The position numbers and the translations under genes were made by a program. Shown one piece after another: positions 4,880 through 5,152 of a DNA stretch of 5,152 nt. The stretch's first letter is position 1. Every line of letters begins with the position of its first letter. The stretch is from Acidithiobacillus sp. (lineage in GTDB: Bacteria > Pseudomonadota > Gammaproteobacteria > Acidithiobacillales > Acidithiobacillaceae). Location: assembly GCA_028065135.1 (NCBI GenBank), contig JAPTWR010000165.1, positions 1-5,152 on the forward strand. Reading direction: 5' to 3'. The notes beneath the pieces were generated by a model. The model was not told where the DNA came from. It did no database searches and worked only from the letters and a program-made list of their open reading frames with translations.

Positions 4880-5152
4880 TCAGGCGGTCTTCTCTGCCTC
4901 TTCGGGTAACTCTTCTCGACGGTGGATGAAGAAGCCCTTGAGGTAGTTGCTTTCCGGTACCGCCGGGTGAACGGGGTGATCCATATCCTGACTGCCTTCG
5001 CCGATGATCTGGTAGTCCCCACGCCGGGCGGCAAAAGCGATCTGGCTGAGCAGCGTTTCCCGGCTCAGGTGATGCGAGCAGGATGCCGAGAACAGGATGC
5101 CGCCGGGGGTCAGCAGGCGCATGGCCATGTCGTTGAAACGGCGATAGGCGAT
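4880..5152 (-). CDS. rlmI: RlmI-type 23S rRNA cytosine methyltransferase, C-terminal part (partial)
   Basis: The minus-strand frame is open from the window edge to TGA at 4882-4880, giving the last 90 residues. It contains the end of a class I SAM-dependent methyltransferase domain: LLTPGGILFSASCSHHLS, with the cysteine-containing SCS motif expected in RNA m5C methyltransferases, then IIGEGSQDMDHPVHPAVPES and NYLKGFF, typical of the RlmI/YccW group. RlmI methylates C1962 of 23S rRNA at carbon 5 using S-adenosylmethionine in the cytoplasm. The N-terminal PUA domain and SAM-binding motifs lie beyond the window. A glutamate-rich tail (REELPEEAEKTA) follows the conserved domain. It points the same way as the tRNA, which has its own promoter. 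The assignment to RlmI rather than a close paralogue is likely, not certain. Confidence 0.85.
   Translation of the reverse strand: MAYRRFNDMAMRLLTPGGILFSASCSHHLSRETLLSQIAFAARRGDYQIIGEGSQDMDHPVHPAVPESNYLKGFFIHRREELPEEAEKTA

Noticed and set aside
4681..4929. Plus-strand open frames running across the tRNA gene
   Set aside because: They translate the complement of the tRNA (including GKRSRTSDLP), a frequent annotation artefact.
1..5152. CRISPR array or insertion sequence with terminal inverted repeats
   Set aside because: No regularly spaced repeats, transposase or matching long inverted ends are visible.

Overview
The window looks like a piece of a GC-rich proteobacterial chromosome. It is most likely a gammaproteobacterium, possibly Halomonas-like; this rests on the general look of the chromosomal proteins and is not proven. 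An ordinary chromosomal context sits at both ends, and between them lies a worn mosaic of gene fragments that resembles the relic of a genomic island next to a tRNA gene.

Left part (1-2218, plus strand): an operon-like set of metabolic genes. It has the C-terminal end of a short-chain dehydrogenase (SDR), a tandem-cupin protein, an FAD-dependent amine-oxidase-family flavoenzyme whose ATG overlaps the cupin stop by 4 bp, and the first 30 or so codons of a second SDR whose ATG overlaps the flavoenzyme stop. Such a set could oxidise an amine- or alcohol-containing small molecule, but the substrate cannot be read from the sequence. The second SDR is cut off after its NAD(P)-binding motif and joined to a short piece of a PatB/MalY-type PLP-dependent C-S lyase.

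Middle part (about 2186-4745): a patchwork of remnants. In order, it holds the PatB/MalY piece, about 220 bp of unrecognised DNA, and a tyrosine recombinase (integrase) that has lost both ends and carries an in-frame amber codon. This is fused to a YbjQ-family gene lacking its extreme N-terminus and carrying a +1 frameshift, followed by a small membrane-protein gene that also needs a +1 shift to be read through. The only intact genes here are a Phd/YefM-like antitoxin and a RelE toxin (StbDE/RelBE type) with all five key RelE residues present. Downstream, on the minus strand, are one or two orphan coding remnants without starts.

Right part (4746-5152, minus strand): tRNA-Thr(CGT) with an encoded CCA and a good sigma70-type promoter, then the C-terminal 90 residues of an RlmI-type 23S rRNA methyltransferase. 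The tRNA 3' end faces the decayed region, the usual orientation for an integrase attachment site, but no duplicated tRNA end is visible within the window.

I see no convincing previously undescribed system. The most notable feature is the pattern itself: an otherwise dead mobile-element remnant in which a toxin-antitoxin pair remains intact. Next come the chimeric antitoxin layout and the unidentified minus-strand fragments.
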